Source: Rudaeicoccus suwonensis
GTDB taxonomy: Bacteria; Actinomycetota; Actinomycetes; Actinomycetales; Dermatophilaceae
Direction: 5' to 3'
Length of the DNA: 64,000 nucleotides
Assembly (NCBI RefSeq): GCF_007829035.1
Contig: NZ_VIVQ01000001.1
Span: forward strand, 868,001 to 932,000
Shown here: positions 1 to 9,998 of the stretch, piece after piece
How the letters are laid out: each line of letters starts with the position of its first letter
Position numbering within the stretch: the first letter of the stretch is position 1
Position numbers and translations under genes: made by a program
Notes under the pieces: generated by a model
Database searches by the model: none
Told to the model about the DNA's origin: nothing
What the model saw: the letters and a program-made list of their open reading frames with translations, nothing else

Positions 1-341
1 ACTCCGGGGGCCAGAGACACGTCGGCGCCGATCGTGCTGTCGGGGTGGACGATGGTGGCCCAGGCGCGGACTGCGAAACGCGCGTCGAGATTGCGACGCA
101 CCGATGGCGACCCGATGGCGATGACTGCGTGCACCTCTGGGGCGCACCCGTCCAGCCAGTCGGTGTCACCCAGGAGCTGTATGCCGATGCGCTCGAGCGC
201 ATCGCGGCTCGCAGCGGACGGCGCATCGTCGAGCACGCCGAGCAATTCGAAGGTGGGCTGCACGGCGTTGATCGCGGCGACGATGGAGCAGACCTCACGG
301 CCGAATCCGCCGCACCCGACGACGACCAGGGGGGTCGTCAC
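1..341 (-). CDS. PglD-like sugar O/N-acyltransferase, N-terminal part (cut by window edge)
   Basis: The visible 113 residues begin at a GTG and carry a Rossmann-like glycine motif, VVVGCGGFG, at residues 6-14. This is the PglD_N domain that precedes the left-handed beta-helix acetyltransferase domain in PglD/NeuD proteins; the helix itself lies beyond the window edge. In that family the enzyme acetylates the 4-amino group of a UDP-4-amino sugar. The GTG overlaps the TGA of the upstream sugar transferase by 4 bp (GTGA), so the two are probably translationally coupled. Last visible gene of the PglF-E-C-D-like operon. The fold and context support the call; substrate is inferred. Confidence 0.75.
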   Translation of the reverse strand, partial: MTTPLVVVGCGGFGREVCSIVAAINAVQPTFELLGVLDDAPSAASRDALERIGIQLLGDTDWLDGCAPEVHAVIAIGSPSVRRNLDARFAVRAWATIVHPDSTIGADVSLAPG

Positions 342-1012
342 GTCGCCACCGCAGCGGTGGTCGCGCCGGAACGAGTCGTGGATTCGTCTGGGGGAGTGGC
401 CGATTGGTCTGGTTCGTCGGCAGCCGCGCCCATGAACTCGTGCATTGTGGTGATGCCCTCGGCCGAGATGCCGTCCCGCTTCAGCACCGCGCGAACGGTG
501 CCCGCGATGATCTTCAGGTCGCCGAGCAGGGTGTGGTTGTCGACGTACCAGACGTCGAGCTCGAACTTCTTCTCCCACGACAGGGCATTGCGGCCGCTGA
601 TCTGCGCCAGTCCGGTCAGCCCTGGGCGCACCTCGTGGCGGCGCGCCTGCTGCGCGGTGTAGCGATCGAGGTAGCGCACGAGCAACGGGCGCGGACCCAC
701 CAGCGACATGTCGCCGCGGATGACATTCCACAGGGTGGGCAGTTCGTCCAGGCTGGTGGATCGCAGGAAGTGCCCGAGTGGGGTGATCCGGTCGTCGTCG
801 TGCACCTTCCCGCGTTCGGGGTCGACGTCGACCATCGTGCGGAACTTGTGCAACGTGAAGATCTCGCCGTTCAGCCCTGGACGTTCCTGGTGGAAGATCA
901 CCGGCCGGCCCATCGACCGCGCGACGGCGGCGGCGATAGCGCCCTGCACCGGCAGCGTCAGCACGAACACCGGCCCGGCGAGGGCAAGGTCCATCATCCG
1001 TTTCACCGACAC
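338..1012 (-). CDS. Initiating sugar-1-phosphate transferase (PglC-like)
   Basis: 224 residues, the size of the small monotopic phosphoglycosyl transferases (PF02397). One N-terminal hydrophobic segment (about residues 9-32) is followed by KFRTM (56-60), the Asp-Glu pair of LDELP (88-92) that forms the catalytic dyad in this family, and GPRP (106-109). It should transfer a sugar 1-phosphate from UDP-sugar to undecaprenyl phosphate on the cytoplasmic face of the membrane. The last 30 residues are a Ser/Thr/Ala-rich tail. The start is GTG, one base after the aminotransferase stop. Neighbours suggest a diNAcBac-like sugar, which is inference. Confidence 0.88.
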   Translation of the reverse strand: MSVKRMMDLALAGPVFVLTLPVQGAIAAAVARSMGRPVIFHQERPGLNGEIFTLHKFRTMVDVDPERGKVHDDDRITPLGHFLRSTSLDELPTLWNVIRGDMSLVGPRPLLVRYLDRYTAQQARRHEVRPGLTGLAQISGRNALSWEKKFELDVWYVDNHTLLGDLKIIAGTVRAVLKRDGISAEGITTMHEFMGAAADEPDQSATPPDESTTRSGATTAAVAT

Positions 1013-1013
1013 G

Positions 1014-2150
1014 TCAGCCCTTCCGCACCGCGGTCGTCAGGGCGTCGATGACCCGGTCGATCTGCTCGTCGGTGAGCTCTGAACCGCTCGGCAGGTTGAC
1101 GCCGCGGGCGAACAGATCCTCCGCGACACCGCCGCCGAACATACGGGCGCCGGCGAACAGCGGCTGCAGGTGCATCGGCTTCCACAAGTGACGGACCTCG
1201 ATGCCCTGGGCGTTCATCCGCTCGACGATCTGGTCGGGCGTGGCCAGATCCGCCGACGGGTCGAGCATCAGGCTGGTCAGCCAGCAGTTGTCGTGGGAGT
1301 CGTCCAGCTCATGGGCAAGTATGTCGAGGCCGGTGACGCCGGCGAAGGCGTCGGCATACCGTGCGCGAATCGCCCGGCGCCGCTGGATCATCGAGTCCAG
1401 CCGCGACAACTGACCGACGCCCAGGGCCGCCAGAATGTTCGACATCCGGTAGTTGAAGCCCATCTCGGTGTGTTCGTACCACGGCGCCGGCTGCCGGGCC
1501 TGCGTCGAGAGATATCTCGCGCGGTCCAGCAGTTCACGGTCGTCGCTGACCAGCATGCCGCCACCGGAGGTGGTCATGATCTTGTTGCCGTTGAAGGACA
1601 GCACCCCGGCCCGGCCGAAGCCGCCGGCACCGCGGCCGTCGCACGATGCGCCCAGCCCCTCGGCGGCATCCTCCACGAGCGTGACACCCAGATCGGCCAG
1701 CCCCGGCTCGATCACCGAGTAGTCCGCGCACCGGCCGTACAGATCGACCGGTATGGCGGCGGCGACGTCGTGGCCCTCTGCCTGCAGCACACGCACAGCG
1801 TCCAGCAGCAGGGCGCCGTCGACGTTGGCGTCGTCGGAGCGGGAGTCCACGAAGACCGGCGTTGCGCCGGTGTAGAGCACCGCGTTCGCGGTCGCGGCGA
1901 AGGTCATGGAGGGCAGCACCACGGTGGTGCCCGGGCCGGCTCCGACCTCGAGCAGGGCCAGGTGCAGGGCGGCCGTGCCGGACGACAGCGCCAGCGCACC
2001 GGCGACGCCCACCCGGTCGGCGATCTCGCGCTCGAAGCGGTCGACCATCGGGCCCAGCGGGGCGACCCAGCCGGATCGCAGAGCCTCCAGGACGAGGTCC
2101 TCCTCGACCTGCGTCACATGAGCCTTGGACATGTAGATGTGGTCGGTCAC
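1014..2150 (-). CDS. DegT/DnrJ/EryC1 PLP aminotransferase (PglE-like)
   Basis: 378 residues, normal for the sugar aminotransferase family (PF01041). PLP-binding features are present: SSGTAALHLAL near residue 56, the EDAAE acid motif at 160-164, and the Schiff-base lysine in SFNGNKIMTTSGG (Lys190). It should convert a UDP-4-keto-6-deoxy sugar from the upstream dehydratase into the 4-amino sugar. The ATG at 2150 gives MTDHIYMSKAHV; an in-frame ATG six codons later is possible. It is separated from the dehydratase by 157 bp that could hold an internal promoter, and ends 1 bp from the sugar transferase start. Confidence 0.88.
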   Translation of the reverse strand: MTDHIYMSKAHVTQVEEDLVLEALRSGWVAPLGPMVDRFEREIADRVGVAGALALSSGTAALHLALLEVGAGPGTTVVLPSMTFAATANAVLYTGATPVFVDSRSDDANVDGALLLDAVRVLQAEGHDVAAAIPVDLYGRCADYSVIEPGLADLGVTLVEDAAEGLGASCDGRGAGGFGRAGVLSFNGNKIMTTSGGGMLVSDDRELLDRARYLSTQARQPAPWYEHTEMGFNYRMSNILAALGVGQLSRLDSMIQRRRAIRARYADAFAGVTGLDILAHELDDSHDNCWLTSLMLDPSADLATPDQIVERMNAQGIEVRHLWKPMHLQPLFAGARMFGGGVAEDLFARGVNLPSGSELTDEQIDRVIDALTTAVRKG

Positions 2151-2307
2151 CGCTGCGTGGTCCTCTATCCGTTACTTACGTGTCAGTCGCACTCGAACGT
2201 GCCGGGTCAGGTCGAAGTCGCCGCGTTCCGGAGTAAGCGCCAGTGCCAGGTGCTGAGCCCGCTTCACCCTCACACGCGGCAGCTGTATGCCGGTCGCACC
2301 GGTCGAG

Positions 2308-4170
2308 TCATACGTTGGTTTCGGGCCGCGAGTAGCTCATGCTCTCGGTGATCAGCCAGTTCAGCGTCTTCTCGCTGGAGTGTGCGGCGAATCCGCGCAC
2401 TGCGTCGGAGTCGACCGGTGGCACCGTCACGTAGGAGACGAGTGGGTGCGGTGACAGGCGGGCCTGCTCGCCTTCGTAGAACAGCACCTCGGAGAGCTTC
2501 TCTCCCGGGCGCAGGCCGGTGAACTCGATGGCGATGTCCTCGCGGCCGGACATGTCGATGAGGGCGCGAGCAACATCGACGATCTTCACCGGCGATCCCA
2601 TGTCGAGCACCATGACCTGGCCGTCGTCCCCGATGACCGACGCCTGCAAGACCAACTGGCAGGCCTCGGGGATGAGCATGAAGTAGCGCTCGACGTTCTC
2701 GTCGGTGACGGTCACCGGGCCACCGCGCTCGATCTGCGCCATGAAGGCGGTCAGCACGGAGCCGCGTGAACCGAGCACGTTGCCGAATCGAACACTGGTG
2801 TAGGTGCCCGGGTTGTCGACCGCGAACTGTGCGGTGAGACGTTCGGCCATGCGCTTGGTGTAACCGAGCACGCAGGTGGGGCTGGCGGCCTTGTCGGTGG
2901 AGATGTTCACGAAGGTTTCGACGCCGACCTCGCTGGCGGCGGTGAGCACGTTGAGCGTGCCGAGCACATTGGTTTTCCAGCCCTCGTTGGGGTGTTGTTC
3001 CAGCAGCGTGAGGTGCTTCAGCGCGGCGGCGTGGAAAACGACATCGGGGCGCTCCTTGGCAAAGATGGCGCGCAGGGCGTCCAGGTCGCGGATGTCGGCC
3101 AGCGCCAAGGTCCCGTCGTCGAGCAGGGCGCGGCCCGTGATCGACATCTGGGTGCCGTGCAGACCGGACTCGTCGCGGTCGAGCATCGTCAGCTTGGCGG
3201 GATTGAAGCGGGAGATCTGGCGGCACAGCTCGCTGCCGATGGATCCACCCGCCCCGGTGACCAGGATCCGCTTGCCGGCGACGCTGGCGGCAATGGCACC
3301 TTCGTCCAGGGCGATCTGGCGGCGGCCGAGCAGGTCCTCCAGGTTGACCTCGCGCAGGTCGCGGACCGAGGCGCCGTTGCCGAGCAAGGAGGCCACCGGT
3401 GGCAGGATCAGCAGTTCGAGGCCGATGTCGTGAGCCGCATCCCGCAGGTCGCGCACCAGGTCGGCGTCGGCCGACGGCATCGCGATGATCAGGACCGTGG
3501 CTCCGGACTTCTCGGTGACCGTGCGGAGGCGGTTGCGCCCGCCACGCACCGGAACGCCGTCGATGCGCATCCGGCGTTTGCGCGGGTCGTCGTCAAGGAT
3601 GGCGACGGGTGTGTACTGCCGCTGGCCGTCGCGCACCAGAGCACGCACGAGTTGCCGGCCACCTTCGCCGGCGCCGAAGACGATGGCCTTCTGCTCACCG
3701 ACGCCGCTGGCGGGACGACCCCAACGGTAGGAGCGCACGAAGAATCGCAGGGCGAACATCCCGACGAGTGCGAAAGCCGGTGCCGCGAAGGGAAGGCTCC
3801 GCGGAATCTGGAAGGTGGAGGTTCCGAAGCGCAGCACGCAACTGATGACCATCGTGAGGAAGACGGCCTTCATGATGTCCGCGGTTTCCTCGAATGATCC
3901 GAGGTTGTGCGCGAATCGGTGCGGCCCGACGAGCACGCCCGTGACGATCTGAATCAGTCCGACGGTGACCGCGAACCAGAAGATCGGCACGGTGAAGACG
4001 TCCGGGATGTCCAGGTCATAGCGGATCCAAGCGGCGGCGCCGGTTGCCAGCGCAGCGACGATCCCGTCGAGCACCAGCCACAACAGCCCGACGCGCCAGT
4101 GGCGATTGGGGCTGAACCCCGGCCGCGAGCCTCGCCTACCGGATGTCGTTGCTGCTCTCGTCGTGGGCAT
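2308..4170 (-). CDS. Membrane-bound NDP-sugar 4,6-dehydratase (CapD/PglF-like)
   Basis: 620 residues with the CapD/PglF architecture: four hydrophobic segments in the first 145 residues, a CoA-binding-like Rossmann domain (about 160-270), then an extended SDR domain with TGAGGSIG at 305-312 and STDK at 424-427. The active-site Tyr of the usual YxxxK is Leu here (LGYTK, Lys439), consistent with the membrane-bound PglF/WbpM subgroup where Tyr is also replaced. Expected reaction: UDP-GlcNAc to UDP-4-keto-6-deoxy sugar, the first step of bacillosamine-type pathways. It starts 6 bp after the BY-kinase gene ends, in the same operon. Confidence 0.9.
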   Translation of the reverse strand: MPTTRAATTSGRRGSRPGFSPNRHWRVGLLWLVLDGIVAALATGAAAWIRYDLDIPDVFTVPIFWFAVTVGLIQIVTGVLVGPHRFAHNLGSFEETADIMKAVFLTMVISCVLRFGTSTFQIPRSLPFAAPAFALVGMFALRFFVRSYRWGRPASGVGEQKAIVFGAGEGGRQLVRALVRDGQRQYTPVAILDDDPRKRRMRIDGVPVRGGRNRLRTVTEKSGATVLIIAMPSADADLVRDLRDAAHDIGLELLILPPVASLLGNGASVRDLREVNLEDLLGRRQIALDEGAIAASVAGKRILVTGAGGSIGSELCRQISRFNPAKLTMLDRDESGLHGTQMSITGRALLDDGTLALADIRDLDALRAIFAKERPDVVFHAAALKHLTLLEQHPNEGWKTNVLGTLNVLTAASEVGVETFVNISTDKAASPTCVLGYTKRMAERLTAQFAVDNPGTYTSVRFGNVLGSRGSVLTAFMAQIERGGPVTVTDENVERYFMLIPEACQLVLQASVIGDDGQVMVLDMGSPVKIVDVARALIDMSGREDIAIEFTGLRPGEKLSEVLFYEGEQARLSPHPLVSYVTVPPVDSDAVRGFAAHSSEKTLNWLITESMSYSRPETNV

Positions 4171-4176
4171 CGCCGG

Positions 4177-5583
4177 TCACTTCCGTGCGAGCCGGCGGCT
4201 GGTCCGGGACTTCTCCGCCGACCCGCCCTCGGAGCGGTATTCGTAGTAGCGGTAGCTGTCGTAGCCGTGGCGGCTACGCGGAGTCCGGTTCACCACCACG
4301 CCGAGGATCACCGCGTCCACGGTGGCGAGCTTGTCGATGCTCGCGGTCAGGTTGTCCTGCGTCGCAATGGAGGCGCCGACCACGATGAGAGTGCCGTCGA
4401 CGAGCGTGCTCATGACAGCTGCGTCCGTGACCGGGATCGTCGGAGGAGCGTCGATGATGACGTAGTCGAAGGCGCTCTTCAGACGCTCGAGGACGTCGCG
4501 CATGCCGGTCGAGCCCAGCAGCTCACTGGGGTTCGGGGGCAACTGGCCGGCACCGAGAACCGCCAGGCTGGTGTCGCCGTACGGCTGGATGACGTCGGCG
4601 AGGTCGACGCGACCGATGAGTGCGTCGGTCAGACCGACGGCACCTTCCATGCCGAGGTATTCGAGCAGTCGCGGGCGACGTAGGTCACCCTCGATCAGAC
4701 AGACGCGGGAGCCGGCTTCGGCCAGCGCCATACCAAGATTGGCGGAGGTGGTGGTCTTGCCTTCGCCGGCGATCGACGAGGTCACCGAGATCAGGCGGGG
4801 GTGCTTCGCGGCGTTGACGAATTGCAGGTTGGTGCGCAGCGATCGGAAGGCTTCGGCGCGGGCGGAGTGCGGGTCGCCCTGCACCGTCAGCGGGTGGGCG
4901 GGTGCATCACCGTCAAAGGGGATGCCGCCGACAATGGTGTGCGTGGTGATGCTCTTGACGTCGTCAGTGGAGCGGATGCGGGTGTCCAGGCGCTCACGCA
5001 GGAGCGCAGCGCCGACTCCGGCGAACAATCCGAGTATCAGGCCGAAGGCGATGTTCATCGTCGGCCTCGGGGAAATCGCAGCGGACGAGAAGTTCGCCGG
5101 CGACACCATGGTCACCTTGACCGGGCTGGACTGGGAACCACTGACCTTTTCGAGGTTCTCGACCGTGCCAGGAAAGGAGTTGCCGATTGCGGCAGCGATC
5201 CGTTGAGCTTCCGCCGGTGAACGGTCGGAGACAGCGACATCGATCAGGACGGTGTTGGGCGGCACGGATGCCGACACCTTGCTGGCCAGGTCCGAGGTGG
5301 TGCCCGGGAAGTTCAACTGCTTGATGACCGGCTGCAGCACGGCCGGTGTCTTGAGCAGTTGGGTGTAGGACACGACACGTGCCTGGGTGAACGTGCTGCC
5401 TTGCGCCAGCTGCGAGTTGTCGCCGTTGCTGTCCGACGTCGAGACGAAGAACTGCACCCTGGAGGAGTAGGTCTTCGGTGTGAGGTAGGTGAACAACACC
5501 GCCAACCCGACACAGATCACCGCAAGAACTGGAATGATGCGCCAGCGCTTACGCAGGATGCGGAGATAGGTCTGCAGGCTCAC
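4177..5583 (-). CDS. Polysaccharide co-polymerase with BY-kinase domain (Wzz-Wzc type)
   Basis: 468 residues in a single chain: N-terminal Wzz domain with one membrane helix (about 17-35), a periplasmic stretch, a second helix (about 176-196), then a bacterial tyrosine kinase domain. Walker A is AGEGKTTT (272-279), Walker A' is LIEGDLRRP (296-304) and Walker B is VIIDAPP (375-381). The C-terminus has a five-tyrosine cluster near 446-454 (YDSYRYYEY), the usual autophosphorylation site. It should control chain length and export of the glycan made by the downstream operon. GTG start at 5583. The low-molecular-weight phosphatase at 6639 is the likely counterpart. Confidence 0.92.
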   Translation of the reverse strand: MSLQTYLRILRKRWRIIPVLAVICVGLAVLFTYLTPKTYSSRVQFFVSTSDSNGDNSQLAQGSTFTQARVVSYTQLLKTPAVLQPVIKQLNFPGTTSDLASKVSASVPPNTVLIDVAVSDRSPAEAQRIAAAIGNSFPGTVENLEKVSGSQSSPVKVTMVSPANFSSAAISPRPTMNIAFGLILGLFAGVGAALLRERLDTRIRSTDDVKSITTHTIVGGIPFDGDAPAHPLTVQGDPHSARAEAFRSLRTNLQFVNAAKHPRLISVTSSIAGEGKTTTSANLGMALAEAGSRVCLIEGDLRRPRLLEYLGMEGAVGLTDALIGRVDLADVIQPYGDTSLAVLGAGQLPPNPSELLGSTGMRDVLERLKSAFDYVIIDAPPTIPVTDAAVMSTLVDGTLIVVGASIATQDNLTASIDKLATVDAVILGVVVNRTPRSRHGYDSYRYYEYRSEGGSAEKSRTSRRLARK

Positions 5584-5815
5584 AGGCGTCCTTCATTCGA
5601 GGCATTGGGTTCGCAGCGGCCGATGTGATATCCCTGAATTCCCGGCGCGCCTGCAAGATGTTAGCCGGTGGGCACCTGTATAGGTAATCGTCTGAGCACA
5701 TAATTTTCCCTCGCGTATCTTCCGCAACACGCGCCACAGTGGTTCGGCGCGTATGTCAGCGCGTCCAGCGGCCGAGGTGTCAGCCCGTTCACCGGCCAGC
5801 ATGGACAATGGATGC

Positions 5816-6616
5816 ATGACCAATCGCAGGCCGGTGGATTCGTGGCTGACCGACATGGACGGTGTGCTCGTGCACGAGGAGCACGCCATCCCGGGAGCCG
5901 CGCAGTTTCTGCAGCGGCTGCAGGAGACCGGCCGCCGGTTCCTGGTGCTCACCAACAATTCGATCTACACACCGCGTGATCTGCGGGCGCGGTTGGCAGC
6001 AGGCGGCATCGACGTGCCCGAGGAGGCGATCTGGACCTCGGCCCTGGCGACCGCGCAGTTCCTGGACGACCAACGAGCCAACGGATCGGCATACGTGCTG
6101 GGTGAATCCGGTCTGACCACCGCGCTGCACGACATCGGGTACATCATGAGTTCGCGCGACCCCGACTATGTCGTGCTCGGGGAGACCCGCACCTATTCGT
6201 TCGAGGCGATCACCCGCGCCATCCGACTGATCGACAAAGGTGCGCGCTTCATCGCGACGAATCCGGACGCGACCGGACCTTCGGCGGAAGGCTCACTGCC
6301 GGCAACGGGGTCGATCGCCGCCCTCATCACCAAAGCAACCGGTGTCGAGCCGTATTACATAGGTAAGCCGAATCCATTGATGATGCGCAGTGCTCTCAAC
6401 CGCATCGATGCGCACTCGGAGACCACCGTGATGATCGGCGACCGCATCGACACCGACATCGTCAGCGGGCTCGAAGCCGGCCTGCGGACGATCCTGGTGC
6501 TGAGCGGGTCCACCCAGCCGCATCAGGTCGAGCGTCATCCGTTCGTACCCACCCGCGTCGTGGATTCCATCGCCGACGTCGTGCCGTTGATCGATGAATT
6601 CGCACCACACGAGTGA
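5816..6616 (+). CDS. HAD-superfamily IIA hydrolase (NagD-like)
   Basis: 266 residues. The HAD nucleophile motif DMDGVL is at 13-18, TNNS follows near 50, and the C-terminal motif GDRIDTDI provides the metal-binding acids. This is the HAD-IIA (NagD/phosphoglycolate phosphatase) arrangement; the physiological phosphate ester cannot be told from sequence. I chose the ATG at 5816 over the upstream GTG/ATG codons because a -10-like GACAAT ends 6 bp before it, suggesting a leaderless message, and because homologues begin close to the RPVDSWLTDMDG stretch. It probably forms a unit with the following phosphatase gene 22 bp downstream. Confidence 0.85.
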   Translation: MTNRRPVDSWLTDMDGVLVHEEHAIPGAAQFLQRLQETGRRFLVLTNNSIYTPRDLRARLAAGGIDVPEEAIWTSALATAQFLDDQRANGSAYVLGESGLTTALHDIGYIMSSRDPDYVVLGETRTYSFEAITRAIRLIDKGARFIATNPDATGPSAEGSLPATGSIAALITKATGVEPYYIGKPNPLMMRSALNRIDAHSETTVMIGDRIDTDIVSGLEAGLRTILVLSGSTQPHQVERHPFVPTRVVDSIADVVPLIDEFAPHE

Positions 6617-6638
6617 GCACTCGAGGAGCCAGCAACCC

Positions 6639-7346
6639 ATGACACAACAGTCGACCGCGGGACCGGGCGGTCAGAGCTCAACCGGCCGTATGCCGCTCGG
6701 GCAGATCTTCGGGCAGACGGCGGCTGCGCCGCAGCCCGCGGCGGCCGCTCGGAGCGGCCGCATCCTGATCGTGTGCACCGGCAACATCTGCCGGTCGCCC
6801 TTCATCGAGCGACTTCTCGCGCATCATCTGATCGGCGTCGATGTCGAGGTCACCAGCGCCGGCACTCGCGCCCTGGTCGGCGAGCCGATGCAGCCGCCGA
6901 GTGAGCAGTTGCTGGGCGAGCGCGGAGTCGGTCCGGCGGGTTTTCGGGCCACACAGCTGACCGAGCACCTGGCGACAGCGGCGGACATCGTGCTGACCGC
7001 GACGCGGGAGCACCGCTCGCAGGTCGTGCAGCTGGCACCGGCCGCACTGAAGCGCACGTTCGCGATCGCGGACTTCGCGGACCTGTGCGCGGCGCTGCCC
7101 GCTCCGCCGTGGCCGCTGCGCCCGATGGAGCGCACGGATGACCCGCCGCTGCGCCGACTGGTCGGTCAGTTGGCGGCGATCCGCCCGCAGGTCGCGCCAC
7201 GTCAGGCCGATGATGCCGACATCCCCGACCCGTTCCGGCAGGAGTTCGCGGTCTACGAGCAGATGGCTCAGCAGGTGGATGGCTTCGTGCCGTCGACGGT
7301 CGCCGCCATACAGGCCGCGCTGACTGCTGGACCGCCGCTGCGCTGA
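6639..7346 (+). CDS. Low-molecular-weight protein-tyrosine phosphatase family protein
   Basis: 235 residues. After a Gln/Ala/Pro-rich N-terminal extension of about 38 residues comes the P-loop VCTGNICRS with nucleophile Cys46 and Arg52 (CX5R). A candidate general acid is the Asp in DIPDPF in the C-terminal half. The start at 6639 is preceded by GAGGAG at 6623-6628; an upstream in-frame ATG at 6594 overlaps the HAD gene and is less likely. Family members dephosphorylate BY-kinases (Wzb/Wzc pairs), and the divergent kinase lies about 1 kb away. The protein is longer than the usual 150-160 residues because of the N-terminal extension and an insertion before the acid loop. Confidence 0.85.
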   Translation: MTQQSTAGPGGQSSTGRMPLGQIFGQTAAAPQPAAAARSGRILIVCTGNICRSPFIERLLAHHLIGVDVEVTSAGTRALVGEPMQPPSEQLLGERGVGPAGFRATQLTEHLATAADIVLTATREHRSQVVQLAPAALKRTFAIADFADLCAALPAPPWPLRPMERTDDPPLRRLVGQLAAIRPQVAPRQADDADIPDPFRQEFAVYEQMAQQVDGFVPSTVAAIQAALTAGPPLR

Positions 7347-7373
7347 CCGACCGGCTCAGCCCACCGGTTCAGC
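7342..7373. terminator. Imperfect hairpin between convergent genes, possible bidirectional terminator
   Basis: GCTGA..CCGG can pair with CCGGTTCAGC across a short loop, with a bulge in the left arm. It contains the stop codons of the Tyr phosphatase gene and the DeoR gene. There is no clear T-tract, so this is a structural suggestion only. Confidence 0.3.
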
Positions 7374-8172
7374 TGACGACCGGGGTGGGGAGCGGTTCCT
7401 CCGACCGCGGCGCGACGATGAGGTTGACGCCCTGCCGGCTGATCTCGCGACGGGCGTCCTCGTCGAGTTCGGCGTCGGTCACCAGGGTGTGCACCTTGTC
7501 GAGGGTGGCGATCGTGGACAGCCCGATGATGCCCCACTTGGTGTGGTCGGCCACGACGACGATGCGCTTGGCCGACTTGATCAGTGCCCGGTTGGTCTGC
7601 GCTTCCTGCAGATTCGGGGTGGTGAGCCCTGCGTGCAGGTCGATGCCGTGCACGCCGAGGATCAACGTGTCGACGTGCGTCGATGCCAGCATCTCGTTGG
7701 CCACCGGCCCGGCGAGGGCGTCCGACGGCGTGCGGACCCCGCCGGTCAGCACGACGAGCAGATCGTCACGAGTCGGGTCGTTGAGCAGGTCGGCCACCCG
7801 GGGGGAGTTGGTCACGACCGTCAGGCGCTTGATCGCCCGCAATTCGATCGCCACCGCGTAGGCAGTGGTGCCGGCCGACACCGCGACCGACGAACCTGCG
7901 GAAATCAGGCTCGCTGCGGTGCGGGCGATCTCCGACTTCTGCACCGGATTCATCTCCGACTTCGCGGTGAAGCCGGGCTCTTCGGCGCTGCGGTCGGCGC
8001 GGGTCGCGCCGCCGTGCACCTTACGGACCAGCCCCTTGTCGGCGAGGGCCTCGATGTCGCGACGGATCGTCATGTCGCTGACGTGCAGGTCGGCGACCAG
8101 CTCGGACACGCGGACACCGCCGTGTTCCTCGACCGCTTGGATGATCAGGTCCTGGCGTTGTCGTGCAAGCAC
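7369..8172 (-). CDS. DeoR/GlpR-family transcriptional regulator
   Basis: 267 residues. The N-terminal winged helix-turn-helix (about 4-56) has the family pattern VSDMTIRRDIEALADKGLVRKVHGGA, followed by a DeoRC sugar-phosphate sensor domain with the SAGTTAY and GGVR phosphate-binding motifs. The frame stays open far upstream through trpS, but the GTG at 8172 has an AAGGAGG site 7-8 bp before it and matches the normal family start (LARQRQDLI). Members repress sugar or nucleoside catabolic genes and are released by a phosphorylated sugar. No sugar operon adjoins it, so the target cannot be named; AAAC repeats in its own promoter suggest autoregulation. Confidence 0.9.
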   Translation of the reverse strand: MLARQRQDLIIQAVEEHGGVRVSELVADLHVSDMTIRRDIEALADKGLVRKVHGGATRADRSAEEPGFTAKSEMNPVQKSEIARTAASLISAGSSVAVSAGTTAYAVAIELRAIKRLTVVTNSPRVADLLNDPTRDDLLVVLTGGVRTPSDALAGPVANEMLASTHVDTLILGVHGIDLHAGLTTPNLQEAQTNRALIKSAKRIVVVADHTKWGIIGLSTIATLDKVHTLVTDAELDEDARREISRQGVNLIVAPRSEEPLPTPVVS

Positions 8173-8199
8173 CGGCCACCTCCTTGTTGGGACAGGTCT

Positions 8200-8220
8200 G
8201 GTTGTAAACATATCCAAACG
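8200..8220. promoter_or_regulatory. Candidate DeoR-family operator
   Basis: Two AAAC-type half sites, TAAACA and CAAACG, lie one helical turn apart in an A/T-rich patch that is unusual for this genome, 28-48 bp upstream of the deoR-like start. DeoR/GlpR/FruR operators are typically tandem (T/A)AAACA-like repeats. The assignment is by resemblance only. Confidence 0.35.
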
Positions 8221-8289
8221 GGTTCCAACGTGTGCTCTCCCGTGGCGACGGCTCGGGCGGTGTCCCAGGAGGGCACCAATCGCGGATGA

Positions 8290-9911
<1,622 letters not shown>

Positions 9912-9945
9912 CCGCTGTGGCCGGGCATTCGGGGCGCGTTCAGAT

Positions 9946-9964
9946 TTAGGCGAGCCTTATCTCG
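9946..9964. promoter_or_regulatory. DtxR/IdeR-like iron box upstream of sdhC
   Basis: TTAGGCGAGCCTTATCTCG matches the DtxR/IdeR 19-mer (TTAGGTTAGSCTAACCTAA) best in its left half and centre, including TTAGG and AGCCT. It sits just upstream of a -10-like TAGTCT (9985-9990) that ends 8 bp before the sdhC GTG, so a bound repressor would block the promoter. Iron-dependent control of succinate dehydrogenase is known in other actinobacteria; operation here is inference. Confidence 0.45.
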
Positions 9965-9998
9965 ATGTCAAGGTATCTGCGGCGTAGTCTGACGTTTC

